Of a stretch of DNA of 64,000 nt, positions 46,744 through 58,596 are shown piece by piece. The stretch is from Heliocidaris tuberculata. Its lineage: Eukaryota; Echinodermata; Echinoidea; Camarodonta; Echinometridae. Position numbers and translations under genes: made by a program. The notes beneath the pieces are model-generated. The model worked only from the letters and a program-made list of their open reading frames with translations, was not told the DNA's origin and made no database searches. The stretch's first letter is position 1. The number at the start of each line of letters is the position of its first letter. The stretch covers positions 32,616,309 to 32,680,308 of the forward strand of contig CM046846.1 in the NCBI GenBank assembly GCA_025618425.1. Reading direction: 5' to 3'.

Positions 46744-47816
46744 CAAAATTCTTTACCAGCTGCTGTTATTCCACCTCTGCTATGCTGTTGTCTTTTTGTT
46801 CAAGTTTATAACTTACATAGGTCCTTGCAATATGACCAATAGAGCCCAGAGAGAACCATCATGCATATTTGTAGATAATGTTATTCCACTACAAATTCTG
46901 GCTAAACTACAGATGCAGCCATGTCATGGCAGATTAATCTAATCTAAAAGCAAAGTACTAATCACAATTATTTCTTTTTCTCCTCTCTTTACTGAAGGGA
47001 GGTTAAATTTGTTTTTATTGAAGATAAATTGCCCATGAACAAAGCTTTAACCCAAAGTTACTATTGTGAAGCTCTTTAGAAATTATTAGTATTAAGAATG
47101 TGCTAAACACAGGAGAAAGAGAGGGTGAGTAAAATTCATGGAGGATTAAACATTTGAAATAAAATGATAAATACCTCTGAAAGAATGTAGATGCCAATCA
47201 CAAAAAACCTGAGTTTGAACTGAAGTTGTGGAGGGTTTTTTTCCCCCTTACCACATGTCAAAAGTTCAAAACTTTAAAAGGATTTATGTTTACAAACAGA
47301 ACTTTGATTTTACTTTAAATTTGACATCATTTGTAAACTGCTGCAGCAATCATCAAGTATTATACGGCTATTCAGACTAATACTTATCAGCATTTTTAAA
47401 GTCTTTTTTTGTGGTTTGATTGTGCAAAATCTATGAGAAAATCAGTTTATTTGGTAAAAACTGAAAATGGACAATATCAAAATATACAAAACATTATGCG
47501 AGCATAGGAATAGAATGACATCACAAACTTATGACAGAGTTGTCATTTTGACTCTATCAAATAGCAATCTACATACAGTACATAAAAATGTCATAGCTTT
47601 TCCACTGCTTGCCTAAATTTATTCCAATTTTTTGTTATCTTGTTCTATGATCTGATTTATTGAAAGCAAGTTGCCCTTTGAATAATTGAAGATCTACTCA
47701 AAATGGTGAACTAAACAAACACTAATAATATTTTACTAATTTTATAAAATATGTGGCTTATCTACAGGAGGAAACTCAACTTCTGAGATATCATACCGAT
47801 TTTTAAAAAAAATACT

Positions 47817-48300
47817 TATTTACTACCTTTTATATGCTACCAAGAGTACCAAATGATAATAACAAAAATTATTTAAAAAAAGAAAATGAATGATGTATTT
47901 ACTACTTCCAATGGCTTTGCAAATGTGACTTGCAACAAATTGTTAAATCCTTTTGTTGCTACCCAGACCTCATATTTTGTAACTAAAATACAACTACTTT
48001 TTCTAATGCGGTCGAGAGTACCATATAATAATGAAAAACTTCAAAATGGAACAGGAATGATGTATTTACTGCTTCTGATGCTTTGTAAATATGACTTGCA
48101 ACAAATTGATAAGTCCTTTCGTTGTTGCCCAGACCTCATATTTCGTAACTAAAATACAACTACTTTTTCTAATGCAGTAGAGAGTACCATATAATAATGA
48201 AAAACTTCAAAATGGAACAAGAATGATGTATTTACTACTTCCGATGCTTTGTAAATATGACTTGCAACAAATTGATAAATCCCTCCGTTGTTGCCGAGAT
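47817..48300. repeat. Tandem array, period about 166 bp, nearly three units
   Basis: Units start near 47888, 48055 and 48221 (GAATGATGTATTTACT). Copies two and three differ at few positions; a decayed partial unit precedes the first. Each has GACTTGCAACAAATTG and GAGAGTACCATATAATAATG. Confidence 0.9.
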
Positions 48301-49079
48301 CTCCCATCAACCCCCTAAGACCAAGCCTTTTTGTGCTCAGCAGGAAGCGAAGGTTTTTCAGCCTACCTGTCAAATCCTAGCAGCTCTTTCACTGCTTTTG
48401 ACACTCTGCTATGCTCTAGCATTATAGCCCTATCGGCAAGGATAAAGCTAAAAGGAACTTGTTAGGAACACCGATACAATACACTACCTGATTTCCCAAT
48501 AAGCCGAGCCATGAAAGGCCCTCTTGTGCTGCATTCACAATGCTGCTAACTTCTAGAAGATACATAGTGCAAGCAAAAATTTCCTGTTCATTTACTGAGT
48601 TCAAATACTGTAAAACAAGACTCTTTTGTGATGTAAAACTTTTGCTGACTATTACCAGTGGCAGATTTTAGGAGTAATTTGAATTGCGCTAATGAGGTGC
48701 TGTGAATTTATTATTTTATGGCATGAAACTGCCATTACTCTTGACAACTTTTTAAAACTTCCAAATTCAGTTTAAAGTTTTACAGTAATAAAAAATATTT
48801 CTACATCATCCTCACAAAATTGTAAGTCACACACTATTAGCAACTGGGGTATTTTAGCAAGAAAAATTTGCTGGGTGCGGAGGAATATTCTGGTTTCAAT
48901 TTTCGAGAAGATTTGATTTTATGAAACAATGCAGGAAGTTTCTTTAAGTAATTTTCCAGAAGATAGTTGATCCCAAACAAAAGTGTTGGGAGCTTTAAGG
49001 AAAGGGTCCATGGAGTAGAAAATCAAATGGAATTTCAGAGAATAAAATAATGAGAATTTTGTAGGTGAAAATCACTTAC

Positions 49080-49177
49080 ACATGTGTCAAGAAATATCTA
49101 GCGGACTCAGGATATGTCAATGTGAACACAGCACTGGCGATCAGAATCCAGAATATTAACAGGTAACTGTGAGGCAT
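49080..49177 (-). CDS. Possible first exon encoding a signal peptide (weak)
   Basis: ATG at 49177 encodes MPHSYLLIFWILIASAVFT, a good signal-peptide shape, and runs to a perfect GTAAGT donor at 49079 (phase 2). In-frame acceptors occur at about 48543-48546, after which the frame reads IVNAAQEGLSWLGLLGNQ. No family is recognised and the frame closes soon after, at 48422. May be chance. Confidence 0.2.
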
Positions 49178-49659
49178 TTTAGCTGGCTGGCTTAGTCATG
49201 TACTTAGCGGTGTTTGGTTGTTTTGTTCTGGCTTTCTTCTCTTGTGTTTAAACAACAGGTTGGGAAACACTTTCTACACAATTATTTCCTGTTTTTTTCC
49301 CCTCTCACCTTTCTTATTATCTATGCTCCTTTCTTTTCTCCTCTTGAATTTTTCTCACACCCTCTCCCCTCTCACCATATACAGGGGATCTCCAACATCT
49401 CCTCCCTATTCCTCTTGATATAATTTTAATTATCTTTTTTCTTCTTTTTATGCACCTTCTAAAACTCACTTCATATCAAGTATATTTTCATTCATACATT
49501 ACTCTATATATTTGAGCAATCCCTAGCCATTGCTTCTATACTTCCAAAATGCATCTTATCCCTACCACAATATATCACACCCTCCCACCTCTCTCCTTTC
49601 TTCTATATGAGCTGGCCATGCCTCCTTTCAATACTTGAACTTGCATATCTTATACACAA

Positions 49660-49855
49660 AAATGTGCCCCCCCCCCCTCTTATTATGTTTTGTACCACCA
49701 TTTCAAATTTCAAATTTTAGACCCCAAAAGGCACCTGAGAAATGGGAAACCTTTTTTTTTTTCGCTAGTCAGAGATTTGTTGGAATTATGCCCCTCCCTC
49801 TTTTACCGAATCCTTGATCTGCTCCTGCCTGTACCCCGCCCCCCCCCCCCCCCCA
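49660..49855. repeat. Poly(C) repeat family, copy
   Basis: C tracts at both ends, GACCCCAAAAGGCACCTGAG, then TCGCTAGTCAGAGATTTGT and GAATCCTTGATCTGC. Confidence 0.8.
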
Positions 49856-50052
49856 TTTCTTCCATGCCGCTCTACACCCTACCTTCATATTCTTCATAAA
49901 TCTCTGTCTCTTTTCTCTCCTATTCTTAGCAATCTTTAGAAGCGATGACAATAGGGTAGTTTCACCGTGTCTTCCGGTGTCCTTGTAGCCTTTCAGTCCA
50001 AGGTGTCAGTGTTTAGCAGGCATACCTGGTGTGACAAGACAAAAGAACAAGG

Positions 50053-50468
50053 TTTAAAGAAAAGGTTGGGTTCTGGGAAAATGATTTGTGAGCTTTCGCA
50101 TTCTTTTTCTGGAAAAATATCAATGAAAAATGTCACTTATTAGAATTTTTCTGTCAGTCTAGAAAATATCAAAGAAGAAATGTCTCTTATTAGAATAGAT
50201 TAGATTAGATTAGAATAGCTGAAAAGTATGGACGAAACTCTCATACCATATGTGTGTGTGTGTGTGTAGTCCCATATACCCGTTTTCGTGTGCAGTGCAT
50301 TTGGCTTTTAGCAAGATTAAATAAGTTTCTTATCACTCTGATGATTTCAAAACCTCACAGTATACACCAATTCTTAATTATGTACTAATTAATCAACCTT
50401 CTTAATTGGTTCCAGACAGCTTCTGCCACAATTTCATAGCATGGCAAGAACTCAACTTTATTTTTAAA
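50053..50468. mobile_element. MITE family 3, copy C
   Basis: TTTAAAGAAAAGGTTGGGTT at the left, ACTCAACTTTATTTTTAAA at the right. It carries an internal duplication of TCTTATTAGAAT and a short TAGAT run, plus a (TG)n stretch. Confidence 0.85.
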
Positions 50469-50469
50469 G

Positions 50470-51220
50470 GAAAAGTCTACTTTCACCACAACACACAAAT
50501 AGGTATGCACCTCACCAGAATATGCTACACTTATTTTTGAAATGTTTCTGCATACTTTTGATGACTTTTTGTTGATGTATAATTGGTAATTTCTTCCCTT
50601 TTAAGTTGAGAATTCAGTAGTCAAAAGGTTAAAGGAATTTTCAAATGGAGATAGACTAATGATGACAGAATGATCTTCTGGAAAAATTTTGAATATTTTG
50701 TCCCAAGATATAACCCACAATGAAACAGTGTCTTTTAATCTGTCAGGATACACGGTCACTTGAATGATCAGAATGGAATCCTATAAATGATGCAACAAGA
50801 TAATGATTACCTTGAAATAAGTTTCAATATTTTGAAATTTAGACCATATTTTACGAATAATTTAGAAAATTATTTTGGAGTGATTAACATTTACACCAAT
50901 CCATGACACTACAAAACTAGTCTTGGGTCTCCTAAAATGGTGGTCTGTGACTACCTTCCCAAAAAGTAGTCTGAAGTTTCATATTTGCTTAACACCTGAT
51001 TAAAAGGGTAATGGAAAGTCTGCAATCAGGCTATGGGTTTTGATTTGGGTATATCTGGGGTCCTAAATTTGCGGAATTAACTACGAGTTTGTAGATTTCA
51101 TGTCATTCACCTTCACAAGGTTATGTGAATTTTGTCCATATTATTAATATCATACAGAAATGTACACCAAAGAAACTGAGAAGCATAAGACCACACCAAA
51201 GTGTGATTCTTCCTTTAAGA
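50470..51220. mobile_element. Possible 750 bp element abutting MITE family 3 copy C
   Basis: The left AAAGGAAAAGTCTACTTTC and the complement of the right TTAAAGGAAGAATCACACTTT are weakly similar inverted ends. No coding frame. Borders are tentative. Confidence 0.35.
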
Positions 51221-51979
51221 AAGGAAATCACACCATAAACATCTTTGCTTGTGATTCCAACCTTACACAACCCACTCCAGCGATCAGGGCAAACAATGGA
51301 CGAGAGAAAACCGCACTGTGCCCTGTAACAGAATAATGATAACTCTCTGAAAAGGGGGAATAATTACCGAGAGACTGGGCAAGAGTTGGCGGTTTGGCGA
51401 GGGAAAAGAAAGGGGAGCAATTTACCAATAGAAAACTGTATTGATCTGGTCTTCGGCAGCAAGCATTGTTTAGGTTTGGAGTTCAATGTACGTAGGGACC
51501 AGTGACATGGAAAGAATACAAAAAATCCTGGTTATTATATTTTTTCTTTTACTTGATAGAACCCTCTCTTTTAGATTATAATATTTTTGTCTTCTCTTTG
51601 ATGCTTTTTATGATACATCTCTCTTCTAATCTAATCATACATTTATAAAGTTCATAAATGTGTACTTGCATCGGACTTATATTTCTGTATTTCTCATTTG
51701 ATTTGAACGTGTATGATACACAGTATTGAAATGAAAAGAATATTTTCCAAAGATATTTGAAAAACAATGTCGGTCAGAGCATGTCAGCTTGGGGGCTATA
51801 GAGATATTGTCAAAGTGTAATCCATGTTGGTGCTGCAATGGAACTATCAAACTGGACCGAAGTTCAATGAACCTGACCAAGCCTAGCTCCAACAAAGTTT
51901 TTCCTCTCTGTATGTGTATTATCTCCCCAGTCCATTTCACTCTGTATTTCTCTCCCCTTTTCTTTCATCTCCATACCTT

Positions 51980-52020
51980 ACATCTCTCTCTCTCTCTCTC
52001 TCTCTCCCCCTCTCTTTCTC
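51980..52020. repeat. CT microsatellite
   Basis: TC runs. Confidence 0.9.
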
Positions 52021-52043
52021 CTCCCTCTTTCCATCCCTCTTAA

Positions 52044-52452
52044 CCCTTTCGAGACAATTGACCACATTTTGTGGTTTGGCTCAATAACTTTTGATTCAGA
52101 GCTGTAAAAAATATACCAGATACATGAGTAGAAAGAGCAAAAATTTCTGCACACACCGTGTCCATTTTTGTTACATGAAAATATTGCGTTTGATCCCAGG
52201 AATTTTAAAAAGGAGAATAAGATTTAAAATCCTTAAATTGGCAACACATTTAGAGGTTCAAAATCATTGTTTTTTTATCAAAATTGGCAACTTTTTCAAC
52301 TTTTCGCCAATTCTTTTAGACATGTATATTGTTTTCAAAGACATTACCCCTTATTACAATCTTGTAGTACTAAAAGAAAAATATTATTGTTGCCAATTTG
52401 AAGAACAAAATGTGATCAATATAGCCCTGAAATAATTCCTGTCCTGAAAGGG
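52044..52452. mobile_element. piggyBac-like MITE
   Basis: TTAA on both sides (52040-52043 and 52453-52456); ends CCCTTTCGAGACA and TGTCCTGAAAGGG. The exact TTAA duplication and CCC/GGG ends are the hallmark of piggyBac elements (established). 409 bp; an open frame at 52091-52435 has no transposase motif. Confidence 0.88.
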
Positions 52453-52548
52453 TTAATATATCTCTTTCCCATTCTCTAAATTTATACTGTGCTTGTCTCC
52501 ATCTCACTCTTACTCCCTTACTTTCTTTCGCCCTGTGCTCTCCTAAGA

Positions 52549-52709
52549 GCTGGTCACAGTTGTCTGATAACGATAGCGATAACGAGATTTTCAATTAAAG
52601 TTCCACCCTACTGTGTTTTGTGGACGTGTTTAAGTATGCCCGTGTATGCTAACAGTAGGGTATACCTTTAAGGAAAAATCTTATTGTTATCGAACAAATC
52701 TGACCAGCC
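52549..52709. mobile_element. 160 bp MITE with GGTCA ends
   Basis: AGCTGGTCACAGTTGT...GATAACG at the left, with the complement of the right end AGCTGGTCAGATTTGTTCGATAAC-like; a smaller inner pair is CCCTACTGT / ACAGTAGGG. Confidence 0.75.
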
Positions 52710-53295
52710 CTTTCATCTCAAACTTTCAATTATTCAATTCAAGTATTCATTTCCAATTCATTAAAAATGGTACAAACAAAAACAAACAAACAACTAAAAC
52801 AAGTCAAAAACATGCAACTAAATAAATCATTAACATAGACAGGCAAACGAACAAAATAATGATTAAAAAATAGTGTTGGTAGATGCTGCCCATGAATTGC
52901 TAGTTTTGTTTTGCCATGTTTTCTTTCACCGATTCCTCAACTCTGTTGATCCTTATCCTTCCACAGACAAGCAGTCTGCGCACCTTTTACCTACAAATGT
53001 CATTTTTGGCTGAGGAATGTTGTCAACTTCAGAGTCACAGTAGGTTTGTCACATTTTTGCCACTTTAGCCCACACCTACCTACTTCGCGTGTGGCACTCA
53101 CACAAGAGAACTCTGCGGGTGTAGCAGATGAAACGTTAGAGAAGAGACACATATGACATAACAAATAACCCAGTTCATACAGATGCAATATCTGCTGGAA
53201 AATTAAGTTCATATAGAGTTGAATATCATGGCACCCAACCTATCCCTGCATTTGAACATGGTGTCTTTTAAAAATGATTTTTTTTTTGTTCTATC

Positions 53296-53779
53296 TTTAA
53301 AGGTAATAAACAGTAGTGGTAGCAAAATGAAAGTTGGCATGAAACTGCTCAAATATAGTCTCATATTGTTCGGCTTCAATAAAAAGATACATGAGTGAGA
53401 TAATCCGGTATTCTATTCATAATTTCCGGTGATTTTCAGTAAAATAATTCAAATGATAGAATATCAACGGTTACCTTATACCCTCGCTAAGGACCACCTA
53501 CCCCGACGCTCCCGGCTCAACGGCGCATAGCGGTTCGCACACACTTGTTACACACACTGTTTTCACATCAAATTACAAGCGCGGTACCGCGCTTGTAATT
53601 CGATGTTTATTTTTTGGACATTTTAGCCATTTCTAAACCATTTTTCTTCAAACAAACGTCACCTATGTTCGAAATTAATCATTTCACAACAGTATATGTA
53701 ATAATTTCCATTCCAGCTGACAAAGTAGTTAAATATCCAAAGCGCCACCTTTCCCACTACTGTACGATACCTTTAACTG
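53296..53779. mobile_element. MITE family 4 with a 30 bp perfect palindrome
   Basis: Ends TTTAAAGGTA...CAGTAGTGG and CCACTACTG...TACCTTTAA. A perfect 30 bp palindrome sits at 53571-53600 (half-site AATTACAAGCGCGGT), extended to 40 bp with one mismatch. No coding frame. Confidence 0.8.
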
Positions 53780-54930
53780 CAAAAACATTTACTTTGCAAG
53801 GAGGTATGTAGTAGATACACGGGAATATTACATTACAACGAATTGGGGGAAAGTTCGGATATTACAAAAAAGAATCAGGAATTGTACATGATTTATCTTC
53901 TCAAAATTTTCAAGTTTTTTATAGAAGAGAGTAGATAAAAAAATGTGAACAGGACTTGTGTCACACCTCCTCTTCACTGAAAAAAAAATTTACTCATTTC
54001 TTCATCGGCTTCGAGAACAATGCAAGAATTTCTGAAGAATTTTTCAGTCGGCTCCCCTTTAAAAGATACAACAAAAAAAAGACAATAAACAAGGAAAACT
54101 CAGTTACTACTTTTATGCTACTTTTTATCATTTATCATAATTTCACTTGTTTGGATGTCATCTTGTTGGGATGTCGATTAGTAAAAATTCAGAAAATTAT
54201 AAAATGGAATAGCAAAATATTAGATTTATCCACAAGGTCAGGAGTTACACCAATGGTCCTTACTCTTGTCAAGGTGCTTCAGTGTCCACACCGACCATAT
54301 CTGGGAAACTGGCAAGTCTTGCTGATAGGGCACCGTTTGCCTTCCACTTAATCCAACACATTACCATATTTGAGGAACCCGACTAATCGCTTCTAGAAAA
54401 CAAAAGCCAATACCAAATTACCCTCAAAGCACACAGATCAGGCTCTATCAGGGTTGAGACCCTTCAAGATTTGCCAAATGGTACCTCTCTTATGTCATGG
54501 GGGTCATTATTAGCAGAAAAGTCAATACCAGACACAGATATCATATCTTATTCAAAGGATGCAAACTGACTTTAATAAAAGATTGTCTTTTACTGCAATC
54601 ATTCATGTACTTTTAGACGGCATGTTGTACAAGATTTGTTCCAATACTTTCATTTTTCAATGTTCCAAAGTTTTACCACTACATTCAAAATCAAACTGGG
54701 AGCAGTGATAATGTAGGATCTTAATGAAAAATTACTGGTAACACAAATATGACGTAAAGCAGAGTACGGAAACTGTGTTCTTTCAGCAAAATTATACAGA
54801 GCTGACAAAAAAGAAACCACAGTGATTTAAGATATATTTAAAGGATAAGTATCACTGATCTAAATTGATTTTTCTTCCCCAAAGTTTTAGCAAACCCTTT
54901 TGAATACTAGGCCTGAAGCAGCTCAAGGTG
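53780..54930. other. AT-rich stretch, nothing recognised
   Basis: A 131-codon open frame at 53956-54351 has no domain or splice support. Confidence 0.4.
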
Positions 54931-55078
54931 GGCCCTGTTTCATAAAACTTGTTATCAATAACAAGTTAAAATAATTGTTATAAGCTACTGAAATCCTTGA
55001 ATCTGATTCGCTGAGAGCAAATTTGTCATAGAAATGGGGCAGTTGTTACTCATAACAAGTTTTATGAAACAGGGCCCT
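54931..55078. mobile_element. MITE family 7a
   Basis: Ends GGGCCCTGTTTCATAAAAC and GTTTTATGAAACAGGGCCC. The core TTATAAGCTACTGAAATCCT is shared with 57087-57221. Confidence 0.9.
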
Positions 55079-55379
55079 GGAGTCTACAGAAAAGACATGT
55101 TCTATCAAAATCAAATCATATCCCACAAGTCGCTTTCATTTGAATCAGATTTTTTTTATTGAACAAAAATGCCAGCCCTAAAAATATCAATGCAAAAAAG
55201 AATGCTAATGTAAATGTGAAATTAAAAAAGTGAGATCAAGAGTTTTATAATATCTGTGTATTTAGGTCTATATGCAAAAATAATGGTTCTAATAAATTAT
55301 TTTGTAGCTATTTGTTTGACTTTTATTTCAAAGACCTATCTGCCATTACAGGCCTTCTTTAGGTTTCTGAAATGCAGGC

Positions 55380-55454
55380 AGAAAGAGAGAGGAGAAGAGA
55401 GAGTGAGGGAGGGAGGGAGGGAGGGAGGGAAGATGGGAGGGGAAGGGGAGAGAG

Positions 55455-55525
<71 letters not shown>
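55380..55525. repeat. GA microsatellite, about 145 bp
   Basis: GGGA units then a long pure GA run (about 55455-55522). The longest GA run in the window. Confidence 0.95.
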
Positions 55526-55526
<1 letters not shown>

Positions 55527-56399
55527 TCAGAACAAACAGAATAAAGAGATTAAAGTGAAATGCTATTAATATTCCAAGGAACTATTAGGGATAGAGTATA
55601 AGAGCTAAGACAGGATTTGGATGCCAAAGGAACCAACTGGGCAGAACAAAGCTGGCAAAAAATCGAGGTGCAACAATCGTTCATTGGATTTGCGGCTTTA
55701 AAAAGTACAGAAGCCTTTTTTTTTTCGGAATCAAAGAAAAATCAGACAAAAATCTAAATACAGAATCTTAAAGTCAACTCTGATCATCTTATCATACCAC
55801 TGCATTCTGACAAGGAAAGATGAGAGGAATACTTCTGTGATATGAACATTCAGGGTTCAGAAACCAGTCTCTTATAGCCCAAAATGCTATATTACATGTA
55901 TTACATCAAGTTATAATGCAATTAGTTCAGTAATTGTTTATTATAAAGTGTTAAGGTTATGAAAGTTTATAACTTTTCAGTATTAAATTTCAAGATGCAG
56001 AGCTTTTGACTACACCACTGCCATCTTGAATTACTGGTGAATTATAGAATGATTCTGAATTTTGAGGACTGACTATTACAAATACACAATTGAAAATCAA
56101 TAATGCTCTCCTGATCTAAAAGTAATGTAGAGAGATACAAATTACATTTAGAATATTGCCATGAATTAAATAAACTATTCATGTTTTGCTTTTAATCCTC
56201 TTGTCTAGGCATGTAGTGACAGGTGAATAATGTGGTATCTTTTAGCTAATGATCATATTCATGTAAAAATCAACTATTGACAAGCTAGGCAATTCATTTC
56301 TGAGGCTAATTTGGGTCATTTGAGGGGTTAAAATGTGTCCGAGTCATTCTCAAAAGAAAGCATAGTATGTTTCTTTTATTTCAAAGACAGTGAGTGGCA

Positions 56400-56640
56400 G
56401 AGAGAGAGAGAGAGAGAGACAGAGACAGACAGAGAGAGAGAAGGGGGAGGGATAGGGGAGTCAAAAAGTGAGAGAGGGGGTAAAAGGGGTCTAGTCATTC
56501 TCAAAAGAATGTCTATTACTTTCTTGGCATACAGACAGAGAGAGAGAGAGGGGGAGGGAGGGGGAGAGAAAGAGAGAGAGGAAGAGAGAGAAAGTAAAAG
56601 AAAGAGAGAGGGTGGGAGAGCAGGGGAGTCAAAAAGTGAA
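56400..56640. repeat. Duplicated GA-rich block
   Basis: GAGTCAAAAAGTGA follows a GA run twice (near 56457 and 56625), and TCATTCTCAAAAGAA repeats near 56343 and 56493: two tandem units of roughly 160 bp. Confidence 0.85.
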
Positions 56641-57086
56641 AAGCATTTCAAATTCTTTGAACACCTCTGAATATTGTTCTTTGTTTACATGGAGGATATT
56701 TCATGCCATCAATTAATGTTCAATAATCTTCAAGAGCTACAGAAATATATGACACTATAAATTAACCCTCTCGATCATTACTCATTTTTGCATAATTTCA
56801 GAACACTGTGGGCCTCAACAATGAAAACAATTTCACCAATGTCTTTCAATACAGCGCCCTCTCATGTAAGATGGGTGGAATGCTAGAATCTTTCACAACT
56901 GAATGAAGTACCAACACTAATGCAGTTATCCGGAAGGGTTTGTTGTACAGTGAAGGTTAATAAGAGACAAGAAAAGAAGATGATGTGACATCCTCCCATC
57001 CCTACCCCCTCTTGTTGGCCTCCTCTCTCATTTCATTCATCAAGTAAGACCCGTTTTCATTCCCCCCTTCCCCCTCACAAAACCAG

Positions 57087-57221
57087 GGAGCGTTTCATCA
57101 AGCGTTTTGTCAGTGATTTTTACCGACAAATTTGCTCTCAGCCAATCAGATGCAAGGATTTCAGTAGCTTATAACAGTTGTCGGTAAAAATCGCTGACAA
57201 AATGCTTGATGAAACGCTCCC
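57087..57221. mobile_element. MITE family 7b
   Basis: Ends GGGAGCGTTTCATCAAGCG and GCTTGATGAAACGCTCCC, arms of about 45 bp. The core AGGATTTCAGTAGCTTATAA is the inverse of the family 7a core. Confidence 0.9.
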
Positions 57222-57261
57222 AGTACCCCTCGATGGCTGGACCCATGCTATGCCACTGTGA

Positions 57262-57621
57262 TTTAAGAGAAGGTTGTGTTCCGGTAAAGGTTAAAAAATA
57301 ATTTGTGAGCTTTCTCATTCTTTTTATGTCAGTTTGGAAGAAAATCATAGTAAAAATGTCGCCTGAAAAAGATTGTTCTTGGAATGCCCTAGTATTCGAA
57401 ATATGACGAGAAATAGTGTTCGGGCCGAACATTCGTGCCACATGTGTGCACTGCATGTGCTTTTCAGAGAGATTGGGTCAATTTCTCTCATTTTGATGAT
57501 ATTTCAAAATCTCATAGAATAAACCAGTTCTTATGAAGACATGATCAACCTCTCCATATTACTTTGAGACAGTTTCTTTTACAATGTAATTGAATGACCA
57601 GAACTCAACTTTATCTTTAAA
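57262..57621. mobile_element. MITE family 3, copy D
   Basis: Same ends and orientation; slightly shorter in the middle (one GTGTGCAGTCCC segment is lost). Confidence 0.85.
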
Positions 57622-57713
57622 TGATACATAACATGATAATATGAATAATTTATGCTTTTAAAGTGCACAATACAGAATTACTCTATGAGAGACAATTTTG
57701 TGAATGCATGAGG

Positions 57714-58020
57714 TCTGGTACATGGAGACTAATGATTTCCTCATAGTGGTGAGATCAATGATAGCTGATTGATGGGATATTGATTCATTTCATCATAGCA
57801 TCCACCAATCAATACATGCTATAAAAAGTCTGGTTGATAGAGACTAGTGACTTGTTTCCAGTGTTAAAATCAATGGTATGCTCATTGATTAGTTACTATA
57901 TGATTTTATCATAGCGTCCACCAATCAATACATGATATGTGAATTCTGGTAGATAGAGACTACACATTTCCTTTTGGTGTTGAAGTCGATTGTACGCTTA
58001 CTGATTAAATATTGAATGGT
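57714..58020. repeat. Tandem array, period about 115 bp
   Basis: Units begin TCTGGTACATGGAGACTA (57714), TCTGGTTGATAGAGACTA (57832) and TCTGGTAGATAGAGACTA (57945). A fourth unit lies at 58601-58680 after inserted sequence. Confidence 0.85.
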
Positions 58021-58137
58021 TTCACTGGTAATACAACATTTGCTAAGGTGACATAATTATACTCTGGGCTCTACTCTGTAAAGATATATGGTTAGGTTTA
58101 CATGTTCGAAAATTGAGTTTTAGGTTAGGATTGCAAT

Positions 58138-58180
58138 GTGGTCAGGGTTAGGGTTAGGGTTAGGGTTAGAGTTAGGTATA
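58138..58180. repeat. Interstitial telomere-like repeat (TTAGGG)
   Basis: Four clean GGGTTA units plus degenerate flanks, in the middle of the 115 bp array. Confidence 0.9.
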
Positions 58181-58265
58181 AATGTCAGGTTCAGGGTAGA
58201 CATAGAACTTTGACTATATTATTAGAAACTGCCCGCATAGCAATTATCGCCAGAATATGTATCAC

Positions 58266-58596
58266 AGACCCCGTTCTCATTAACAGATTGGACCACGGAT
58301 CGCCCAATCACGGAGCAACCCATGGTGCGCGCCAGGGAGGTCCACTGGCACCTGCCGCGTACTGCAGTGGTTAGCGTGATCTATCGTACCACTTGTAGCA
58401 TGTAGAGAGGGCCATCTTGAGCATGCTAGATTGCACTCTCTCGTGGAGCACCCACAAGAGGTGGTCCAGTGGTCAGTCACTTTGGATCCCCACGGACCTC
58501 CATGGATCGCGCCGAAACAAGTCGCCACCTAATCACCTTCGAAATAGCGCAGTCTCAGTAATAAGAATGGGGTCATACAATGAATTCATAACATGA
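58266..58596. mobile_element. 330 bp GC-rich MITE
   Basis: Ends GACCCCGTTCTCATTA and TAATAAGAATGGGGTC; interior about 55% G+C. It separates the last unit of the 115 bp array from the others. Confidence 0.8.

Noticed and set aside
47817..48300. A CRISPR array
   Set aside because: Units are contiguous with no repeat-spacer pattern, and the host is a eukaryote.
53956..54351. 131-codon frame
   Set aside because: Begins in an A-rich run; no recognisable motif or splice partner.
55256..55569. Arg-Glu repeat protein
   Set aside because: Pure GA microsatellite.
58138..58180. A true chromosome end
   Set aside because: Only four clean TTAGGG units with unique sequence on both sides.
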